A stretch of 64,000 nt of DNA from Microvirga antarctica (GCF_017921815.1 NZ_JAGEMM010000002.1:496001-560000); one strand, 5' to 3'; positions 18,769-29,186 are shown, numbered from the stretch's first letter. Notes: a model not told the origin generated them from the letters alone. Translations and numbers: made by a program.

Positions 18769-20268
18769 ATGAGAGCGTTTTCGATGGCCCCGGAGCTCCT
18801 TTTGACCCCCCGGGAGATGAATCTGGCCGATGCATCTGCCATCCGGCGCGGAACGCCCGGTGTCATCCTCATGCGATCAGCGGGCGAAGCGGTCGCCAAA
18901 GAGGCAGAAGCGATGGTTTCCGCCGGCGCCCGGATCGTCGTTCTGGTGGGACCCGGCCAGAACGGCGGCGACGGCCTCGTGGCCGCATCCCGTCTGTACC
19001 AGCGGGGATATGACGTTTCGGTCGGCCTGCTGGGTTCAGCGTCCGCTCTGGTGGGGGACGCCGCCATCGTCGCCTCCGAATGGCACGGCCGCTTCCTGCC
19101 GATCGCCGACCTCTCGTTCTTCGATGCTGACCTTGTCATCGACGCGTTGTTCGGCGGCGGGCTGTCCCGTGACCTTGAGGGCGCGGCAAGGCGCGCCGTC
19201 GAGGCGGTCAATGGCTGCGGCGCGCCGGTTCTGGCGGTCGATCTCCCGTCCGGAATCGATGGCAGCACCGGACAGGTGAGGGGGATCGCTGTTCGGGCCA
19301 GCCGCACGGTCACGTTCGCGGCCCGTAAACCGGGCCAGGTGTTGATGCCGGGCCGAACCTATCCGGGCCAATTGACCCTCGCCGATATCGGTGTCGGGCC
19401 GGATGATCTTGCCGCCTCCGGGGCGCGGGCTTTCATCAACGCTCCCGCTCTCTGGCAGGATGCCATCCCACGGCCTGAAGCATCCTCGCACAAATACGAC
19501 CGCGGGCATGTGCTCGTGGCTTCGGGCGGAGCAACCCGCACGGGCGCGGCAAGGCTTGCCGCACGGGCGGCGCTGAGGATTGGGGCTGGCCTCGTGACCA
19601 TTGCCGCTCCGCCCGAAGCCCTCGGGGTGATCGCAGCCCAGCTCACCTCCGTCATGCTGCGTGGATGCGACGGCGCCGAGGGACTGCATGGGATCCTCGC
19701 CGATTCTCGCTTCAATGCGCTTGTGCTGGGCCCAGCCCTTGGCGTGACGGCCGCGACCCGTGCCATGGTCGCGGTGGCGGTCCAAGCCCGACGGCGCCTG
19801 GTGCTCGATGCCGACGCGCTCACCTCCTTCGAAGGCCTGGCGTCGGAACTGCATCAGGCGTTTCGCTCGTCGCCGGCCGTCCTGACCCCGCATGACGGCG
19901 AATTCGAACGGTTGTTCAAAGACCATGCGGATATCCTTGATCCGCCTTCGAAAATCGAACGTGTCCGAAGGGCGGCCTCGTATCTCGGGGCCGTCGTCGT
20001 GCTCAAGGGGGCGGACACGACGATCGGCGCGCCGGACGGGCGGGCGGCCGTCAATGTCAATGGGACGCCGTATCTGGCGACGGCCGGCTCGGGCGATGTC
20101 CTGGGCGGTATCATCGCCGGGTTGATGGCGCAGGGTTTGCCCGCGTTCGAGGCCGCCGCCGCGGGGGTGTGGATCCACGCCGAAGCGGGAGCGGCGTTCG
20201 GTCCGGGACTGATCTCCGAGGACCTTCCGGAGCTTATTCCTCAGGTTCTCCAGGGGCTTCTCAGCTGA
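18769..20268 (+). CDS. nnr: Bifunctional NAD(P)H-hydrate epimerase / ADP-dependent dehydratase
   Basis: This repair enzyme restores damaged NADHX and NADPHX. The N-terminal YjeF (NnrE) domain, residues about 10-215, has VGPGQNGGDGLVAAR-like residues and SGIDGSTG. The C-terminal ribokinase-like NnrD domain, residues about 230-490, has the dehydratase motif NVNGTPYLATAGSGDVLGG. The start is uncertain: ATG 18769 (499 aa) and ATG 18784 (494 aa) are both possible, and GAGG stands close to the first. It ends 8 bases inside the convergent multicopper-oxidase-like gene. Confidence 0.9.
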   Translation: MRAFSMAPELLLTPREMNLADASAIRRGTPGVILMRSAGEAVAKEAEAMVSAGARIVVLVGPGQNGGDGLVAASRLYQRGYDVSVGLLGSASALVGDAAIVASEWHGRFLPIADLSFFDADLVIDALFGGGLSRDLEGAARRAVEAVNGCGAPVLAVDLPSGIDGSTGQVRGIAVRASRTVTFAARKPGQVLMPGRTYPGQLTLADIGVGPDDLAASGARAFINAPALWQDAIPRPEASSHKYDRGHVLVASGGATRTGAARLAARAALRIGAGLVTIAAPPEALGVIAAQLTSVMLRGCDGAEGLHGILADSRFNALVLGPALGVTAATRAMVAVAVQARRRLVLDADALTSFEGLASELHQAFRSSPAVLTPHDGEFERLFKDHADILDPPSKIERVRRAASYLGAVVVLKGADTTIGAPDGRAAVNVNGTPYLATAGSGDVLGGIIAGLMAQGLPAFEAAAAGVWIHAEAGAAFGPGLISEDLPELIPQVLQGLLS

Positions 20269-21607
20269 CGTCGATCCAGGTCCAGAGCCCGGAATCGAAG
20301 CGCTCCATCACGGTTGAGGCCAGCAGCCAGCGGCCGGGATTGTCGGCCACGAAGGCAATGCGCACGGTGCGGTTTTCCGGAACCTGCAAGGTGTCGAGAA
20401 AGTAGGGTTCCCAGCCATCGTCGAGGCCGTGCAGCAGCCGGAAGGCGTGGCCGTGCAGGTGAAAGGGCTGGACGACGGGGGTCTGGTTATTGAGCGCGAG
20501 GACGACGGGCGACCCGCGCTTCACCTTGAGAGCCGCGCCCTTCACATCTCCCGCTGCCCCGTTGATGGTCCAGGGCACTTTTGCGCCCTCGCCGCCGAAG
20601 CGGATGACGAGGTCCTTGCGGGAGGCGTTCTGGAGCCTGATCGCCTCCGGCAGCCGGGGATTGGTGGGGATGGGGGTCAGGGACTCGCGGGCCGCCACGG
20701 GCTCGCCCATGCAGACCAACTCGACCAGCGCGATGCCCTCGCCGATGAGAGCGGTGACGGTCCCGTTCGCCCCGGCCTCGTCAGGCATGTCCACGACCAC
20801 GTCGTAGCGGTTTCCAGGGGCGAAGGGCAGGGATGATTTCAGCGGCTCGAACGTGTCTGTCGGCTGACCGTCGATGGCGATGACATAGGGCTTCAGCCGG
20901 TCGAATCGCAGGCGCATGATGCGTGCGTTGCACCCGTTGGCGAGCCTCAGGCGAACGCGGCTCCCCGGCCTTGCCTCGATCTTCAGCGGGATGCTGCGAC
21001 CGTTCACGCTGAGCACATTGCCGAGCCGGCCCATGGGGTCGGCGTCGAACGGCGACAGCGCCCCGTCGTCCTCGAGGCGCCAATCGTCGATGAGCAAAGC
21101 CTCGTCGCGATCGACCTTCGGCGGATTTTTCTCCTCGACGATCAGGAGACCGGACAGGCCCCGCTCGAGAGGACGGGCGCTGCCGCCAATGACGCACGGC
21201 CGGATCAGATAGGTGCCGGCATCGGGCGGCGTGAGCTTGTATTCAAAGGTCCCGGCGGGAGGGATCGATTGCTGCGTGAGGCCGCCGACGCCATCCATGG
21301 CGTTGGGGCCTCGGACCCCATGGAGATGCAGGGACAGGGGCAGGGCGGTGTCGTTGCGGAGCGCCATGCGCAGTTCGGAGCCGTGGGCCATCCTGAAAGC
21401 AGGCGCAAGCTTGCCGTCGAGCAGCCAGAGATCCGCTGCCACAGATCCTTCCTTCAGGCGCGTCGGGGCGGGGGCCGCCCTCAACGCGCTCATGATCCCG
21501 TCGGACGACCGAGGTGGCACGGATGGCGCAGATTGGGCGCTCGCCCTGCCGGAGAGGGAGGCGAGGGAGCTCGCGAGGCCTGCCGTAGCGGTGCGTCGGG
21601 TGATCAT
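20261..21607 (-). CDS. Tat-exported multicopper oxidase homologue lacking most copper ligands
   Basis: The 448-aa protein starts with a twin-arginine signal (MITRRTATAGLASSLA) and has three cupredoxin domains. Of the four copper motifs of laccases, motif 1 keeps HLHG (about 94-97) and motif 3 keeps HLHGHAF (about 383-389) but has Gln-Pro where the type 1 His-Pro should be. Motif 2, normally HxH, reads TYLIRPCVIG (about 133-142), and motif 4, normally HCHxxxH, reads WLLASTVMERF. The type 1 site and the complete trinuclear cluster therefore cannot form. It resembles E. coli FtsP/SufI in having lost copper sites. I chose ATG 21607; a 14-codon upstream extension from 21649 precedes the Tat motif. 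Role unknown, probably periplasmic and structural or binding. Confidence 0.78.
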   Translation of the reverse strand: MITRRTATAGLASSLASLSGRASAQSAPSVPPRSSDGIMSALRAAPAPTRLKEGSVAADLWLLDGKLAPAFRMAHGSELRMALRNDTALPLSLHLHGVRGPNAMDGVGGLTQQSIPPAGTFEYKLTPPDAGTYLIRPCVIGGSARPLERGLSGLLIVEEKNPPKVDRDEALLIDDWRLEDDGALSPFDADPMGRLGNVLSVNGRSIPLKIEARPGSRVRLRLANGCNARIMRLRFDRLKPYVIAIDGQPTDTFEPLKSSLPFAPGNRYDVVVDMPDEAGANGTVTALIGEGIALVELVCMGEPVAARESLTPIPTNPRLPEAIRLQNASRKDLVIRFGGEGAKVPWTINGAAGDVKGAALKVKRGSPVVLALNNQTPVVQPFHLHGHAFRLLHGLDDGWEPYFLDTLQVPENRTVRIAFVADNPGRWLLASTVMERFDSGLWTWIDVS

Positions 21608-21795
21608 ACGGGAGAGGCCTCGGCTGCGAAGTGGTGTTATCCGGTACACGGTTGAACGTGACCGGCCAAGTTCGGTTGCGGCAGACCGGCTTTCCGCCCA
21701 TTGTGAACACGAACTTTTTTGATGCGCCCGTTGCAGAGCGTGTTATAGAGCGCCGTCCCGGACGAGGGGCGCGTGTGCAGCGCGCCGCCTCCCGC

Positions 21796-21880
21796 GCGGG
21801 CGTGGCGGAATTGGTAGACGCACTGGTTTTAGGTACCAGCGGCGAAAGTCGTGGGGGTTCGAGTCCCTCCGCCCGCACCA
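21796..21880 (+). tRNA. tRNA-Leu (anticodon UAG)
   Basis: The 85-nt gene has acceptor stem GCGGGCG/CGCCCGC, an anticodon loop TTTAGGT giving UAG, a long class II variable arm, T-loop GTTCGAGTC and encoded CCA at 21878-21880. It reads CUA/CUG codons. It lies divergent from the multicopper-oxidase-like gene and upstream of tig. Confidence 0.96.
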
Positions 21881-21989
21881 ATCCCGTCAGGGTTGGTTTC
21901 CGGATGGGCCCGTCGGTCCGGTCGTGCGCAGCTTGCGTCGGCCGTGGCCTGGGACAAAGATTTTTTCGAGAATGAAGGCGGTTAGAACC

Positions 21990-23402
21990 ATGCAGGTGAC
22001 GGAAACTCTGTCCCAGGGCTTGAAGCGGGAATTCAAGGTCGTACTCCCGGCAACGGAGCTGGAAAAGCGGCTCAACGATGAGCTGGCGAACCTCAAGGAC
22101 CGGGTGAAGATCAACGGCTTCCGGCCGGGCAAAGTCCCGGTTGGGCATCTGCGCCGCGTCTATGGCCGCTCGGTCATGGGGGACGTGGTCCAGAACGCCG
22201 TAAACGAAGCCAACCGCAAGATCATCGAAGACAACAGCCTGAAGCTCGCTTTCGAGCCGCAGGTCCAGTTCCCAGAGGACAAGGACGAGATCGAGAAGGC
22301 GATGGACGCCAAGGGCGATCTCGCTTTCACGGTCGCTCTGGAAGTGTTGCCGGTGTTCGAACTGGTCGACCTCAAGGACGTCACCGTCAAGAAGCCCGTC
22401 CTCGAAGTGGCCGATTCGGAAGTCACCGAATCGCTTGAGCGGATGGCCAAGCAGAACCGGTCGTTTGAAACCAAGGCCGGCAAGGCTGAGGACGGCGACC
22501 GGGTTGTGGTCGATTTCGTCGGTCGCATCGACGGCACCGAGTTCGAAGGCGGCACGGGCCAGGACATTCGCGTGGAGCTTGGCTCAAACACCTTCATTCC
22601 CGGCTTTGAAGAGCAGCTGCTCGGCGTCAAGGCCGGCGATACGAAGCTGGTGAAAGTCTCTTTCCCCGAGAACTATCTTGCGCCTCATCTGGCCGGGAAG
22701 GCCGCTGAGTTCGATGTCACCGTGAAGGACGTGGAAGCGCCGGGCGAGCTCGTGATCGACGACGAACTGGCCAAGGGCTTCGGCATGGAATCGCTCGACA
22801 AGCTGAAGGATGCCGTGCGCGGCGCCGTTCAGCGCGATTTCGACGCCCAGTCCCGCCGCAAGGTGAAGAAGGAACTCCTCGACGCGCTGGACGCCAAGTA
22901 CAGCTTCGAGCTTCCCCCGAGCCTCGTCGAGCAGGAATTCACAGCTGTCTGGGCGCAGGTCGAAGGCGACATGAAGTCCAACAACCGCACCTTCGCGGAT
23001 GAAGACACCACCGAGGAGGACGCCCGCTCCGATTACCGCAAGATCGCAGAGCGCCGGGTCCGCCTCGGCTTGGTCCTTGCGCAGATCGGTGAGAAGTCCG
23101 ATATCAAGATTTCCGACGACGAGGTCTCGCAGGCTCTCGTCGAGCGGATTCGCCAGTATCCGGGTCAGGAAAAGCAGGTCTGGGATTTCTATCAGAAGAA
23201 CCCGCAGGCCCTTGCCGAAATCCGGGCTCCCTTGTTCGAGGAAAAGGTGGTCGATCAGATCCTGTCCCAGGTGACGGTGGTCGACGAGGCCGTTTCCAAG
23301 GAGGTCCTGTTCGGCGACGAGGACGGCGAGGAGACAGACTCCAAGCCCGCGCCCAAGTCGACGAAGAGCAAGGGCGCGAAGAAAGCCAGCAAGAGCGAGT
23401 AA
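21990..23402 (+). CDS. tig: Trigger factor
   Basis: This is the 470-aa ribosome-bound chaperone and peptidyl-prolyl isomerase. The ribosome-binding signature is present as GFRPGKVP (about residues 45-52), then the FKBP-type PPIase domain with [16 protein letters not shown] (about 165-180), and a long helical C-terminal chaperone domain ending in a Lys/Ser tail. I chose ATG 21990 ([15 protein letters not shown]), the conserved family start, preceded by AAGGCGG. It heads the tig-clpP-clpX-lon block. Confidence 0.96.
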   Translation: MQVTETLSQGLKREFKVVLPATELEKRLNDELANLKDRVKINGFRPGKVPVGHLRRVYGRSVMGDVVQNAVNEANRKIIEDNSLKLAFEPQVQFPEDKDEIEKAMDAKGDLAFTVALEVLPVFELVDLKDVTVKKPVLEVADSEVTESLERMAKQNRSFETKAGKAEDGDRVVVDFVGRIDGTEFEGGTGQDIRVELGSNTFIPGFEEQLLGVKAGDTKLVKVSFPENYLAPHLAGKAAEFDVTVKDVEAPGELVIDDELAKGFGMESLDKLKDAVRGAVQRDFDAQSRRKVKKELLDALDAKYSFELPPSLVEQEFTAVWAQVEGDMKSNNRTFADEDTTEEDARSDYRKIAERRVRLGLVLAQIGEKSDIKISDDEVSQALVERIRQYPGQEKQVWDFYQKNPQALAEIRAPLFEEKVVDQILSQVTVVDEAVSKEVLFGDEDGEETDSKPAPKSTKSKGAKKASKSE

Positions 23403-23481
23403 CGCGGATTTTCAGCGTCTCGCGCTTGCATCATCTTGACGGCCGCGCCGATGCGCGGTCGTCCTTTGGAGCAGTGAGACG

Positions 23482-24114
23482 ATGAGAGACCCGGTCGCCC
23501 TCTACGCAAATACCCTCGTCCCGATGGTCGTCGAACAGTCGAATCGCGGCGAACGCGCATTCGATATCTATTCGCGCCTCCTTCGGGAACGGATTATCTT
23601 CCTGACAGGACCGGTTGAAGACTACACCGCATCGTTGATTGTGGCGCAGCTTCTGTTCCTGGAGGCCGACAATCCCAAGAAGGAAATCTCCTTCTATATC
23701 AATTCGCCCGGCGGCGTCGTGACGTCCGGCCTGTCGATCTACGACACCATGCAGTTCATCCGCTGCCCGGTTTCCACCCTGTGCGTGGGACAGGCCGCGT
23801 CCATGGGCTCGCTGCTGCTCTGCGCCGGCGAGGCCGGTCAGCGCTTTGCCCTGTCGAATGCCCGAATCATGGTCCATCAGCCGTCGGGCGGGTACCAGGG
23901 GCAGGTCACCGACATCATGATCCATGCCCGCGAGAGCGAAGCGCTGAAGCGCCGGCTCAATGAAATCTACGTGAAGCACACCGGCCGGGACATCGCCTCG
24001 GTCGAACAGGCGCTCGAGCGGGACAACTTCATGACGGCTGAGGCTGCCCAGGAATTTGGTATTATCGATCAAGTGCTTACCAAGCGTCCTGAAAGCGCAA
24101 CTCCACCCGTGTAA
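23482..24114 (+). CDS. clpP: ATP-dependent Clp protease proteolytic subunit
   Basis: The 210-aa serine peptidase forms the tetradecameric proteolytic chamber used with ClpX or ClpA. The catalytic triad is visible: Ser107 in GQAASMGS, His132 in MVHQPSGG and Asp181 in LERDNFM. The N-terminal propeptide is short. It follows tig by 79 bases and precedes clpX with a 228-base leader that contains two hairpins. Confidence 0.96.
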   Translation: MRDPVALYANTLVPMVVEQSNRGERAFDIYSRLLRERIIFLTGPVEDYTASLIVAQLLFLEADNPKKEISFYINSPGGVVTSGLSIYDTMQFIRCPVSTLCVGQAASMGSLLLCAGEAGQRFALSNARIMVHQPSGGYQGQVTDIMIHARESEALKRRLNEIYVKHTGRDIASVEQALERDNFMTAEAAQEFGIIDQVLTKRPESATPPV

Positions 24115-24123
24115 GCCATGTGG

Positions 24124-24158
24124 CGCTGAGCCTGGCAACCTCAGCGGTGCGTCTTTTT
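24124..24158 (+). terminator. Possible weak terminator after clpP
   Basis: CGCTGAG and CTCAGCG make a 7-bp stem around a 9-base loop, with a T5 run eight bases further on (24154-24158). The distance between stem and T-tract makes it weak. Confidence 0.4.
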
Positions 24159-24248
24159 AGCGTGCTCGCCCGTTCCTATTGCTCACGAGTGTTTTGCGTG
24201 TTTGCATGAGGATTCGGGAAGCCAGGGATTTAAGCGACTGTTTTTTTA

Positions 24249-24277
24249 GCGTCGGAACCTTTCATTAGTTCCGACGC
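24249..24277 (+). promoter_or_regulatory. Stem-loop in the clpX leader
   Basis: GCGTCGGAAC and GTTCCGACGC form a perfect 10-bp stem with loop CTTTCATTA, about 65 bases before the clpX start. A T7 run lies just before it rather than after it, so it is not an intrinsic terminator on either strand. It may be an mRNA control or processing element, or a protein-binding palindrome. Confidence 0.5.
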
Positions 24278-24342
24278 GCCTAAACTTAAGAGGAGTGGGA
24301 GGACGGCGTGCGCCGGACCTGCTCCGATTTGGAGATGTGACA

Positions 24343-25611
24343 ATGACCAAAGCTGGCGGCAGCGACTCCAAGAGCACGCTTTACTGCTCCTTTTGCGGCA
24401 AGAGCCAGCACGAGGTTCGTAAACTGATCGCCGGCCCGACGGTTTTCATCTGTGATGAGTGCGTCGAGCTGTGCATGGACATCATTCGCGAGGAGTCGAA
24501 ATCCTCCCTCGTGAAGTCTCGCGACGGCGTTCCGACGCCCAAGGAGATCAGTCACGTTCTGGACGACTACGTGATCGGCCAGGAGCACGCCAAGAAGGTG
24601 CTCTCGGTTGCGGTCCACAACCATTACAAGCGCCTCGCCCACGCGACCAAGCACAACGACGTGGAACTGGCCAAGTCCAATATCCTGCTGATTGGCCCGA
24701 CCGGCTCGGGCAAGACCCTTCTGGCCCAGACGCTCGCCCGCATCCTCGATGTGCCGTTCACCATGGCGGATGCCACGACCCTCACCGAGGCCGGCTACGT
24801 GGGCGAGGATGTGGAAAACATCATCCTCAAGCTGTTGCAGGCTTCCGATTACAACGTTGAGCGCGCCCAGCGCGGCATCGTCTACATCGACGAGATCGAC
24901 AAGATTTCCCGCAAATCCGACAACCCCTCGATCACCCGCGACGTGTCGGGCGAGGGCGTCCAGCAGGCCCTTCTGAAGATCATGGAAGGCACGGTCGCGT
25001 CCGTTCCGCCCCAGGGCGGAAGGAAGCATCCCCAGCAGGAATTTCTTCAGGTCGATACCACCAACATCCTGTTCATCTGCGGCGGCGCCTTCTCGGGGCT
25101 CGAGCGGATCATCTCGAGCCGCGGCAAGGGGACGTCGATCGGCTTCGGGGCTTCGGTGGAAGCCCCTGACGATCGCCGGACGGGCGAGATCTTCCGCTCC
25201 GTCGAGCCTGAGGATCTGTTGAAGTTCGGCCTCATTCCAGAGTTCGTCGGCCGTCTCCCGGTCCTGGCGACCCTCGAGGATCTCGACGAGGACGCCCTCA
25301 AGAAGATCCTGCAGGAGCCCAAGAACGCGCTCGTCAAGCAGTATCAGCGCCTGTTCGAGATGGAGAACGTCAACCTGACCTTCCAGGACGAGGCCCTGTC
25401 GATGATCGCCCGCAAGGCGATCGACCGGAAGACCGGCGCCCGGGGCCTGCGCTCCATCATGGAGGGTATTCTCCTCGAGACCATGTACGACCTGCCAGGC
25501 CTCGATTCGGTCGAGCAGGTGGTGATCGGCCCCGAGGTGATTGAAGGGAAAGCCAAGCCGCTCTTTATCCACGGCGATCGCGGCGAACCGGCCGCGAGCG
25601 TGAGTGCGTAA
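24343..25611 (+). CDS. clpX: Clp protease ATP-binding subunit ClpX
   Basis: ClpX is the 422-aa AAA+ unfoldase of ClpXP. It has the N-terminal zinc-binding domain with CSFC and CDEC pairs (residues about 15-40), Walker A GPTGSGKT (about 119-126), Walker B VYIDEIDK, the pore and sensor motifs, and the IGF-type ClpP-docking loop region (SIGFGA). I chose ATG 24343 ([10 protein letters not shown]) because ClpX starts here; a 16-codon upstream extension is not conserved. In alphaproteobacteria ClpXP degrades cell-cycle regulators such as CtrA. Confidence 0.97.
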   Translation: MTKAGGSDSKSTLYCSFCGKSQHEVRKLIAGPTVFICDECVELCMDIIREESKSSLVKSRDGVPTPKEISHVLDDYVIGQEHAKKVLSVAVHNHYKRLAHATKHNDVELAKSNILLIGPTGSGKTLLAQTLARILDVPFTMADATTLTEAGYVGEDVENIILKLLQASDYNVERAQRGIVYIDEIDKISRKSDNPSITRDVSGEGVQQALLKIMEGTVASVPPQGGRKHPQQEFLQVDTTNILFICGGAFSGLERIISSRGKGTSIGFGASVEAPDDRRTGEIFRSVEPEDLLKFGLIPEFVGRLPVLATLEDLDEDALKKILQEPKNALVKQYQRLFEMENVNLTFQDEALSMIARKAIDRKTGARGLRSIMEGILLETMYDLPGLDSVEQVVIGPEVIEGKAKPLFIHGDRGEPAASVSA

Positions 25612-26031
25612 GGTGAGGGTCCGCCATGCGTAGGTCGCGGGGCGGGACACGAAAAGATGATCGCGGCGCGGACGGCCTCACAGAGGACGCCGCCCGCGGA
25701 CCGGAAACCGCCCGCGGCCATGGCCAAAAGGCGTGATCCAGACCATAAAAAGGAAGAGCCTGAGACGGGGAAAGTTGCCCGACTGGCCCCCATACAGGCT
25801 CCGCGATTTCGAGGTTATGCAGTTGACCACGACGGGGCAGTCTCACTTCTTGAAACATTGTGCCTGCCTCTCCACATCAATGCTCGCACGGTCATTGCCC
25901 GCTTATCATTCAAGGGGTGGTGCCGGGTACCGGAAGCAGCCCATATTACGAGCTTGAGCGTTCCGGTTGTTCGTCCGCAAGTGTGCTCATGGTGAGGCCC
26001 TTCGTGGACGCTGTCGAAAGGATGTCGTTTC
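25612..26031 (+). other. clpX-lon spacer, 420 bases, no gene seen
   Basis: The open frames here lack ribosome sites and family motifs. The one recognisable element is a sigma-32-like promoter near 25849. The spacer most likely holds the lon promoter and leader. Confidence 0.5.
25849..25877 (+). promoter_or_regulatory. Candidate sigma-32 (heat-shock) promoter of lon
   Basis: A perfect CTTGAAA -35 element (25849-25855) is followed after 16 bases by CCACAT (25872-25877), a partial match to the CCCATNT -10 element. It lies about 155 bases before lon, a known RpoH-regulon gene. Confidence 0.4.
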
Positions 26032-28461
26032 ATGACACAAGCAAAGCCACGTCAGCCCGTCATTCCGGGCTCGACCGGGACCTACGCGGTCCTGCCTCTG
26101 CGCGACATCGTCGTCTTCCCGCATATGATCGTGCCGCTCTTCGTCGGCCGCGAGAAGTCGATCCGCGCGCTTGAGGAAGTGGTCAAGGGGGACCGTCACA
26201 TTCTTCTGGCCACCCAGATCGATGCGACGGATGACGATCCGGCCACCGACGCCATCTACAAGGTCGGAACGCTCGCCAGCGTGTTGCAGCTCCTGAAACT
26301 CCCGGACGGCACCGTGAAGGTGCTGGTCGAGGGCCAGAGCCGCGCGCAGGTGAAGGCCTACACCCGGACCGATGAATATTACGAAGCCGAGGCAGAAGCG
26401 CTCGCGGACGAGGTCGGTGACCAGATCGAGGCCGAGGCTCTCGCACGCTCCGTCGTCTCGGAGTTCGAGAATTACGTCAAGCTGAACAAGAAGGTTTCGC
26501 CCGAGGTCGTGTCCGCCGTGACCCAGCTCGACGAACCGGCCAAGCTTGCCGATACCATCGCGTCGCACCTCGCGATCAAGATTGCCGACAAGCAGGCGAT
26601 CCTCGAGATCCCGACCGTTGCGCAGCGTCTGGAGAAGGTTCTGGGCCTGATGGAGAGTGAAATCTCCGTTCTGCAGGTCGAGAAGCGGATCAGGACACGC
26701 GTGAAGCGTCAGATGGAGAAGACGCAGCGCGAGTACTATCTCAACGAGCAGATGAAGGCGATCCAGAAGGAGCTCGGCGACGACGAAGGTCGTGACGAGT
26801 TGGCCGAGCTCGAGGACAAGATCGAGAAGACCAAGCTCACGAAGGAGGCCCGTGAAAAGGCCCAGAACGAGCTGAAGAAGCTGCGCCAGATGTCGCCGAT
26901 GTCTGCCGAGGCCACGGTCGTGCGCAACTATCTCGACTGGATCCTCAGCATCCCGTGGAACCGCCGTTCCAAGATGAAGAAGGATTTGACGGCTGCCCAG
27001 AACCTGCTCGATTCCGATCATTACGGACTCGACAAGGTCAAGGAGCGGATCGTCGAGTATCTTGCCGTGCAGCAGCGTGCCAACAAGCTGACCGGCCCGA
27101 TCCTCTGCCTCGTCGGACCTCCGGGCGTAGGCAAGACGTCGCTTGGAAAGTCGATCGCGAAGGCAACCGGTCGCGAATTCATCCGCATCTCGCTTGGCGG
27201 CGTGCGTGACGAATCCGAGATTCGGGGCCACCGTCGGACCTATATCGGCTCGATGCCCGGCAAGATCATCCAGTCGATGCGCAAGGCCAAGACGTCCAAC
27301 CCGCTGATCCTTCTCGACGAGATCGACAAGATGGGCATGGATTTCCGCGGCGACCCGTCGGCAGCGTTGCTCGAGGTTCTCGACCCCGAGCAGAACAAGG
27401 CGTTCAACGACCATTACCTTGAGGTCGACTACGATCTCTCGAACGTGATGTTCGTGACGACCGCCAATACGCTGAACATCCCGGCACCGCTTCTCGACCG
27501 TATGGAGGTCATCCGCATCGCGGGTTACACCGAGGAAGAGAAGGCCGAGATCGCACGGACGCACCTCATTCCGTCAGCCACCAAGAAACATGGTCTGGCT
27601 CCGTCGGAATGGTCCATCGACGACGAAGGTCTGCTCCTGCTCATCCGTCGCTACACCCGCGAAGCGGGCGTGCGTAACCTTGAGCGTGAGATCGCCAACC
27701 TGAACCGCAAGGCCGTCAAGGAGATCCTGATCTCCAAGGTGAAGTCTGTCGCGGTGACGGCGGCAAACCTGCCCGAGTTCCTCGGTCCGCCTCGCTTCCG
27801 CTACGGCGAGGTCGAAACCGAGGACATGGTGGGCGCCGTCACGGGTCTGGCCTGGACGGAAGTCGGCGGCGAGCTTCTGACCATCGAAGGCATCATGATG
27901 CCGGGCAAGGGCAAGATGACCGTCACCGGCAACCTCCGGGACGTCATGAAGGAATCGATCTCTGCAGCGGCGTCCTACGTCCGTTCCCGGGCTCTCGATT
28001 TCGGCGTCGAGCCGCCCATGTTCGATCGTCGGGATATCCACGTGCACGTGCCGGAAGGTGCGACGCCCAAGGATGGTCCTTCGGCCGGCATCGCGATGGG
28101 CACGGCCATCGTCTCGGTCATCACGGGAATTCCGGTCCGCCGGGATATCGCGATGACGGGCGAGGTCACCCTGCGCGGACGCGTCCTGCCGATCGGCGGT
28201 CTCAAGGAGAAGCTCCTGGCGGCCCTGAGGGGCGGCATCAAGAAGGTGCTGATCCCCGAAGAGAACGCCAAGGACCTGGTGGACATTCCCGCCAGCGTGA
28301 AGAACGGGCTCGAGATCGTTCCGGTCTCGCGCATGGATCAGGTCCTCCAGCACGCCCTCGTGCGGATGCCTGAGCCGATCGAGTGGGACGAGCCACCGGT
28401 TCGCGCCAACCCGAACCCGGCTGCGGCCGAAGATGACACGAGCGGTGTCATCGCACACTAA
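26032..28461 (+). CDS. lon: ATP-dependent protease Lon
   Basis: Lon is the 809-aa hexameric AAA+ serine protease that removes damaged and regulatory proteins. The N-terminal substrate-binding LAN domain ([20 protein letters not shown]) is followed by a coiled-coil segment, Walker [10 protein letters not shown] (about 363-371), and the protease domain with the Ser684-Lys727 dyad in DGPSAGIAM and [14 protein letters not shown] 26032 has AAAGGA upstream. Two tandem terminators follow, so it ends its transcript. Confidence 0.97.
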   Translation: MTQAKPRQPVIPGSTGTYAVLPLRDIVVFPHMIVPLFVGREKSIRALEEVVKGDRHILLATQIDATDDDPATDAIYKVGTLASVLQLLKLPDGTVKVLVEGQSRAQVKAYTRTDEYYEAEAEALADEVGDQIEAEALARSVVSEFENYVKLNKKVSPEVVSAVTQLDEPAKLADTIASHLAIKIADKQAILEIPTVAQRLEKVLGLMESEISVLQVEKRIRTRVKRQMEKTQREYYLNEQMKAIQKELGDDEGRDELAELEDKIEKTKLTKEAREKAQNELKKLRQMSPMSAEATVVRNYLDWILSIPWNRRSKMKKDLTAAQNLLDSDHYGLDKVKERIVEYLAVQQRANKLTGPILCLVGPPGVGKTSLGKSIAKATGREFIRISLGGVRDESEIRGHRRTYIGSMPGKIIQSMRKAKTSNPLILLDEIDKMGMDFRGDPSAALLEVLDPEQNKAFNDHYLEVDYDLSNVMFVTTANTLNIPAPLLDRMEVIRIAGYTEEEKAEIARTHLIPSATKKHGLAPSEWSIDDEGLLLLIRRYTREAGVRNLEREIANLNRKAVKEILISKVKSVAVTAANLPEFLGPPRFRYGEVETEDMVGAVTGLAWTEVGGELLTIEGIMMPGKGKMTVTGNLRDVMKESISAAASYVRSRALDFGVEPPMFDRRDIHVHVPEGATPKDGPSAGIAMGTAIVSVITGIPVRRDIAMTGEVTLRGRVLPIGGLKEKLLAALRGGIKKVLIPEENAKDLVDIPASVKNGLEIVPVSRMDQVLQHALVRMPEPIEWDEPPVRANPNPAAAEDDTSGVIAH

Positions 28462-28484
28462 ACTGACGCAACGTCAGTGTTTTT
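28462..28484 (+). terminator. First of two tandem lon terminators
   Basis: ACTGACG-CAA-CGTCAGT forms a 7-bp stem starting directly at the lon stop codon and is followed by GTTTTT. Confidence 0.7.
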
Positions 28485-28518
28485 GGCCCCCGAATCGTCG
28501 ATTCGGGGGCCTTTTTTT
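28485..28518 (+). terminator. Second, stronger lon terminator
   Basis: GGCCCCCGAATC-GTC-GATTCGGGGGCC gives a 12-bp stem with a 3-base loop, followed by seven T (28512-28518). Confidence 0.92.
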
Positions 28519-28652
28519 GGCAAAGTGGGAGGGAAAACGGGCCGCGGCTGTTCTTTCGGGGGTTGCGCCCTGTGGGCGTTTGCGCCACACGAGTCGTCCT
28601 GAAACGTTGGCACAAAGTTACGCTGCCCGCGTGATCACTGGAGGACATCAGG

Positions 28653-28931
28653 ATGAACAAAGGCGAGCTCGTTGCGGCTGTCGCTGAGAAGGTCAATCTG
28701 TCTCGCGGCCAGGCCGGTGAGGCGATCGACGCCGCCATCGAGACCATCACCGGCGCTCTGAAGAAGGGCGACGAGGTGAAAATCGTTGGCTTCGGCACAT
28801 TCGTGGTGACGAACCGTGCCGCCGGCGAGGCGCGCAATCCGCGCACCGGCGAAAAGGTCAAGGTTCCGGCGTCGAAGACCCCCAAGTTCCGCGCGGGCGC
28901 GGGCTTGAAGGATGCCGTCAACAACAAGTAA
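28653..28931 (+). CDS. hup: DNA-binding protein HU
   Basis: The 92-aa histone-like protein bends DNA as a dimer. It has the full HU sequence, including GFGTFVV, the beta-arm RNPRTGEKVKVPA with the proline that intercalates DNA, and FRAGAGLKDAVN at the end. A strong terminator follows, so it is a single-gene unit. Its place directly after lon is the usual alphaproteobacterial order (hupB). Confidence 0.95.
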   Translation: MNKGELVAAVAEKVNLSRGQAGEAIDAAIETITGALKKGDEVKIVGFGTFVVTNRAAGEARNPRTGEKVKVPASKTPKFRAGAGLKDAVNNK

Positions 28932-28959
28932 GCGCGCTTTTCGCGGGCTTTTACGTCTT

Positions 28960-29000
28960 GAGAAGGCTGACGGCGCTTGCGTTGTCGGCCTTCTCTTTTT
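28960..29000 (+). terminator. Intrinsic terminator of the HU gene
   Basis: GAGAAGGC(T)GAC pairs with GTC(G)GCCTTCTC over 12 positions with one T-G pair and a 12-base loop. TTTTT follows. Confidence 0.85.
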
Positions 29001-29078
29001 ATGTGAGGCGAGACGGCAATCTCCGGGACCGCTTCAGGTCCCTCCGCGGCTCGCACAAAGTCGCAGAACGTGCCTGAT

Positions 29079-29154
29079 GGGCGGTTAGCTCAGTTGGTAG
29101 AGCATCTCGTTTACACCGAGAGGGTCGGCGGTTCGAGCCCGTCACCGCCCACCA
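29079..29154 (+). tRNA. tRNA-Val (anticodon UAC)
   Basis: The 76-nt gene has acceptor stem GGGCGGT/ACCGCCC, D-arm TAGCTCAGTTGGTAGAGCA, anticodon loop TTTACAC (UAC), T-loop GTTCGAGCC and encoded CCA at 29152-29154. Confidence 0.97.
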
Positions 29155-29186
29155 CGCCCAAGCCTCTGCGACCAGGAGGTTTGTCC

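Noticed and set aside
24249..24277. Reading the clpX leader palindrome as an intrinsic terminator
   Set aside because: The T-run precedes the stem on the plus strand, and there is no T-run after it on the minus strand, so neither strand has terminator geometry.
25657..25995. A 112-codon plus-strand frame in the clpX-lon spacer
   Set aside because: There is no ribosome site and no recognisable domain, and a plausible lon promoter lies within it. It might be revived if conserved in relatives.
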